Shown here one piece after another: positions 60,884 to 64,000 of a DNA stretch of 64,000 nt (its first letter is position 1; each line of letters starts with the position of its first letter). A program made the translations under genes and the position numbers. The stretch comes from Rotaria sordida (Eukaryota > Rotifera > Eurotatoria > Philodinida > Philodinidae). A model generated the notes under the pieces. It saw nothing but the letters and a program-made list of their open reading frames with translations, did not search any database and was not told where the DNA came from. Where the stretch lies: the NCBI GenBank assembly GCA_905250125.1, contig CAJNOL010000039.1:278457-342456 (forward strand), read 5' to 3'.

Positions 60884-61130
60884 TTAGTTGATATCAATAT
60901 CAACACGAATTTGTACACCAGAAGCTAACGTACCAAATGAAAATAAATATGGAAAACTAAAATATAATGATGTTTTTTTTGTTTCGTAATAATTTTTTTT
61001 TTACTTACATAATTGCAGCTTTCCAAGCTAAAGAAAATAGAAATCGAAAACAACGTGTCAACATTGATTGCACATAAGTATATGGTTGTAAATAGGAAGA
61101 TGTCACCGAAAATACTTGTAAAGAAAACAT
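60884..61130 (-). CDS. small hydrophobic protein of 64 aa, two exons
   Basis: Exons 61009-61130 and 60884-60956 join across a 52-nt intron with a consensus GTAAGT donor and TATTTTAG acceptor. Together they form exactly 65 codons. The protein starts MFSLQVFSVTSSYLQPYTYV, has a basic turn (MLTRCFRFLF), a hydrophobic middle (SLAWKAAIIFPYLFSFG) and ends TLASGVQIRVDIDIN. One membrane segment is likely. Size and introns suit a real small gene, but I recognise no family. It is divergent from the EF-hand gene, with about 315 bp between starts. Confidence 0.5.
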
Positions 61131-61445
61131 TATTTACATTAAAATCTATAATAGAAAATACACATAATTAACATAAGAATAGAGTAGACTTAAGAAGTCT
61201 AACAAAAGAATGACTCGGTCTCTATGATTCATAGATATACGTAGGTTTTAGTAATATGACAAATACGATAGGCAATAACTCATGACACTATCTATGTTTC
61301 CATAGGTTTCTCTGACATTAATGATCTTTTTGTTTTTTTTTCTCTTCGTCAGAGAAACGAAGAATACATATAAGAGATGATTCTTATAGAATTCTACTTA
61401 TTCATAAGTAAGCATTCCGAACATCCACAGAATACAATCATCAAC

Positions 61446-62690
61446 ATGGGAAATCTTCATCCGTCTCGTTCTGAACGTCCAGAACTAAACGAACGTGAAT
61501 TATCTTATATAACTCTTCATACTCATTTTACACGAAAACAGATAAATGATTTTTATATTCGATTTTTAACTTATTATCCACGTGGTTATGTAAATTTTCA
61601 ACAATTTTGTGATTTATATTGTAATGAATTAAAAAATTTACATAATTCACGGCCATTACTTGAACGTTTATTTCATCATATAGATACAGATAAAAATGGA
61701 CAATTAAATTTTAAAGAAATTTTATTTTTTAAAGCTATTACTATGCCTGAAACAGATAATGACGAAAAATTTCGATGGATTTTTTTTCTTTATGATACTA
61801 ATCTTGATCATCATATTGATGAATATGAATTTTTAAATTTATGTCATTTAGCTTATTTTATTCATGGAAAATTATTAACAAAAGATCGTTTAAATGAATT
61901 AAAAATTTTATTTGAAAAATTTGATATTAATAATGATAAACAATTAAATTGTGAAGAATTTATACAATTATGTCAACAATGTACAGATTTACTTGAATTA
62001 ATAGCACCTATGTTTAATAATACAAAATGGAATTCAAAAGTTAGTTGAATTCTTCTTTCGACAATATTTAATATTACTTGGTATTTTTTTTTTTTTTGTC
62101 TTTAGAAAAACCCTTGTGGCACATTTACAACAACAACAAATGAACTTACATCGGATCGAATAGATTATTTAACAAATCGAACAAAATTTACTCGTGAAAA
62201 AATTTTATATTATTATCAAATATTTCGAAAACATTGTCATTCAGGTCGTTTATCAAAAAGTGAATTTATTAATTTTTATAAAAAATTACTTCAATCAAAT
62301 TCATCGGAAACTTATTGTGAATTTTTATTTCGTGCTTTTGATAGTTTATCAAATGATGGTTTTATACAATTTGATGAATATCTTATTGCTATTTATATAC
62401 ATAGTAATGCAAGTACACCACGTGAAAAACTTGAATGGCTTTTTAATGCTTATGATCGTGATGGTAATGGATTTATTAGTTATAATGAAATAAATCAAAT
62501 TGTTCATGCACTTTTTATTTTATACGGTATTGATAGAGAAAAACATAGTGTAGGTTATATATCATATGAAATTATGGCAATATTAGATTTAAATGATGAT
62601 GATAAAGTATCTAAACAAGAATTTATAAATATGCTTAAAGATAAAGAACTTACTAATTTCTTAGCTCCATCACTTATTAAACAAAATTAA
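61446..62690 (+). CDS. EF-hand calcium sensor, duplicated NCS/recoverin-like
   Basis: Exons 61446-62039 and 62106-62690 give 392 residues. I chose the ATG at 61446 because MGNLHPSR is a good N-myristoylation context typical of NCS proteins; an upstream in-frame ATG at 61377 adds 23 residues. Six EF-hand-like loops are visible in two groups of three. The first group is DTDKNGQLNFKE, DTNLDHHIDEYE and DINNDKQLNCEE. The second group is DSLSNDGFIQFDE, DRDGNGFISYNE and DLNDDDKVSKQE. Each group is preceded by a helical region like the cryptic first EF-hand of NCS proteins (TRKQINDFYIRFLTYYPRGY and TREKILYYYQIFRKHCHSGR). It thus looks like two NCS modules fused, about twice the usual 190 residues. 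A calcium-dependent membrane-switch role is inferred. Confidence 0.85.
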
Positions 62691-63119
62691 AATAATTTCA
62701 AAAAAAAAAAGAAACAAAAAAAAACAATCTTACTAGATGTCTGATTATTTGCTAGATCAAATAACAAATCAGATATTGGTCAATAGACGACGCTACTTAT
62801 AATTTGTTCTGAATTTTGGTACTTCGATTATATTATGTCAATTTTCCATCTTCGTAATAAATTTTTTTTTCTGTTTTATTTGATTATTTGAATAAACTAT
62901 CTTACTGAACTACACTTCTATGTTCTTGACAAACATTATACACTCCAACATAAAATGATAAAAAAAGAAGAGCGGAAATGATAAGAAGGAAAAGCTAATA
63001 AATAAATATATGAAAATAATAATCTAAAGAAAGAGAAAAAATGAATGCATTACTTAACATGTTGTTCTTGTTTGTTTTCTCATCATTGAATATATACATA
63101 CTTCAATCGAGGCCAAATC
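62691..63119. other. spacer between EF-hand gene and ABAT
   Basis: AATAAA-like signals follow the EF-hand stop, and the distal half should hold the ABAT promoter. Nothing else is evident. Confidence 0.4.
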
Positions 63120-64000
63120 ATGAAAAGTATTTGTTATTTGTCGATGAGATTGAAGTTTCTCTTTGCTTCCAGTGTGTTCTATTTAGACAATGAAAGCTAC
63201 AAGTCTTCTCCACCTTCGAAATCTTCTTCAATTTCGTACACAATGTCGAGGTTTGTTGATTGCTTAAAAAATATAATGACAAAACGTCGAATTAATTTAG
63301 GAAACAACATTCTCAGTCAAGAACCATCGGGTCCAAAAATGAAAACAGAAATTCCTGTACGAGGTTTCTTTGTAAAACTTTGCTTTTTTGAGATAAATTC
63401 TTTTTTTCATGTATATATAAGGGTCCAAAATCAAAACAATTCATGAAAAAACTCGAAAAAACACAAGTACATAACTATTTTTGAATTTTATAGAAAAATA
63501 CAAATCAATGATTTTCTAATTTCATAACTTAGAACGCTTTAAGTACAATCTTTGTATTGGATGTTGAAAAATCTATAGGCAATTATGCTGTTGACGTTGA
63601 TGGAAATATTTTATTGGATGTTTATGAACAAATTGCTTCTCTTCCACTAGGTAATCTATTCAATATATAAGAGAAAGAATCTTATATTTTAAATTACTTT
63701 GTTTTTTTTTTGTTTGATCTAGGTTACAATCATCCAGCGATTCAAAAAGTTTTTCAAGATTCAAAAAATTTGGTTCGTTACTATAGATCATCAAATATTA
63801 TCATTCAAATTTCTTTCATATAGAGTCAACTTGTTAATCGACCAGCACTCGGTGTTCATCCAACACCTCAATTTATTAAACAAATAGATCAAACACTACT
63901 TCGAGTTATATATTATTATCTAATTTTTTGATTTACTAATTTGATTTTGTGTCCATCTATCTAGATTGCACCTAAAGGTCTTGACTATATTCAACCAATG
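63120..64000 (+). CDS. ABAT: 4-aminobutyrate aminotransferase (GABA transaminase), 5' part
   Basis: ABAT is the mitochondrial PLP enzyme that transfers the amino group of GABA to 2-oxoglutarate. Exons visible: 63120-63356, 63422-63466, 63533-63650, 63723-63772, 63824-63904 and 63965 to beyond the window. Matching blocks are SGPKMKTEIPGPKSKQFM, IGNYAVDVDGNILLDVYEQI, SLPLGYNHPAIQKVF, LVNRPALGVHP and APKGLDYIQPM, all near the N-terminus of the family. The PLP-binding lysine lies beyond the window. The start at 63120 is the first ATG of the open frame; the ATG at 63243 (MSRFVDCLKNIMTKRRINLG) would also give a basic mitochondrial presequence and follows an acceptor-like TTTAG, so it is a good alternative. 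Confidence 0.88.

Overview
The window looks like nuclear DNA of a small invertebrate, most likely a bdelloid rotifer. The reasons are very AT-rich sequence, genes made of exons separated by many introns of about 45-70 nt, animal-type protein families, a TPR fragment of the kind common in bdelloids, and heavy loading with small non-autonomous DNA transposons. Taxonomy is an inference. No bacterial or organellar genes were seen. Gene models were built by joining exons by eye at GT..AG borders; all complete multi-exon models sum to whole codons.

Left part (1-26490): the 3' end of an IQSEC-type Arf exchange factor (+), a convergent coiled-coil gene (-), a TPR relic and a TA-flanked transposon, a gene for a protein with ten 13-residue repeats (-), about 5.4 kb without genes apart from a TTAA-flanked element, and a complete 19-exon ZNFX1 gene (+, 1946 codons). 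Four ZNFX1 introns are enlarged by transposons.

Centre (26491-52188): two near-identical hAT-like elements of about 1.2 kb enclose a 20.5 kb island. The island holds decayed genes: a neuralized-type NHR relic, CWC15, symplekin, a P4-ATPase, a nicastrin N-terminus, and a PTAR1 reading frame broken by two TGA codons. It also holds an apparently intact NHR-RING gene and a small tail-anchored ORF. The 8-bp flanks of the two hAT copies are exchanged: inner flanks match each other exactly and outer flanks match 7 of 8. This is the pattern expected if a circular molecule carrying one hAT copy recombined into another copy. The right copy is itself split by a 2.76 kb element with CCCAGGTCGA ends, which in turn contains a TA-flanked foldback element and a GATA-type tandem repeat.

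Right part (52189-64000): intact genes again. These are an FHA-domain protein kinase of the CHK2 type (-), ceramide kinase (+), a 64-residue two-exon small protein (-), an EF-hand calcium sensor that looks like a doubled NCS protein (+), and the 5' end of GABA transaminase ABAT (+, runs off the window). Nothing suggests operons; each gene has its own spacing. The contrast between intact genes outside and dying genes inside the hAT-bounded island is the main story of the window.
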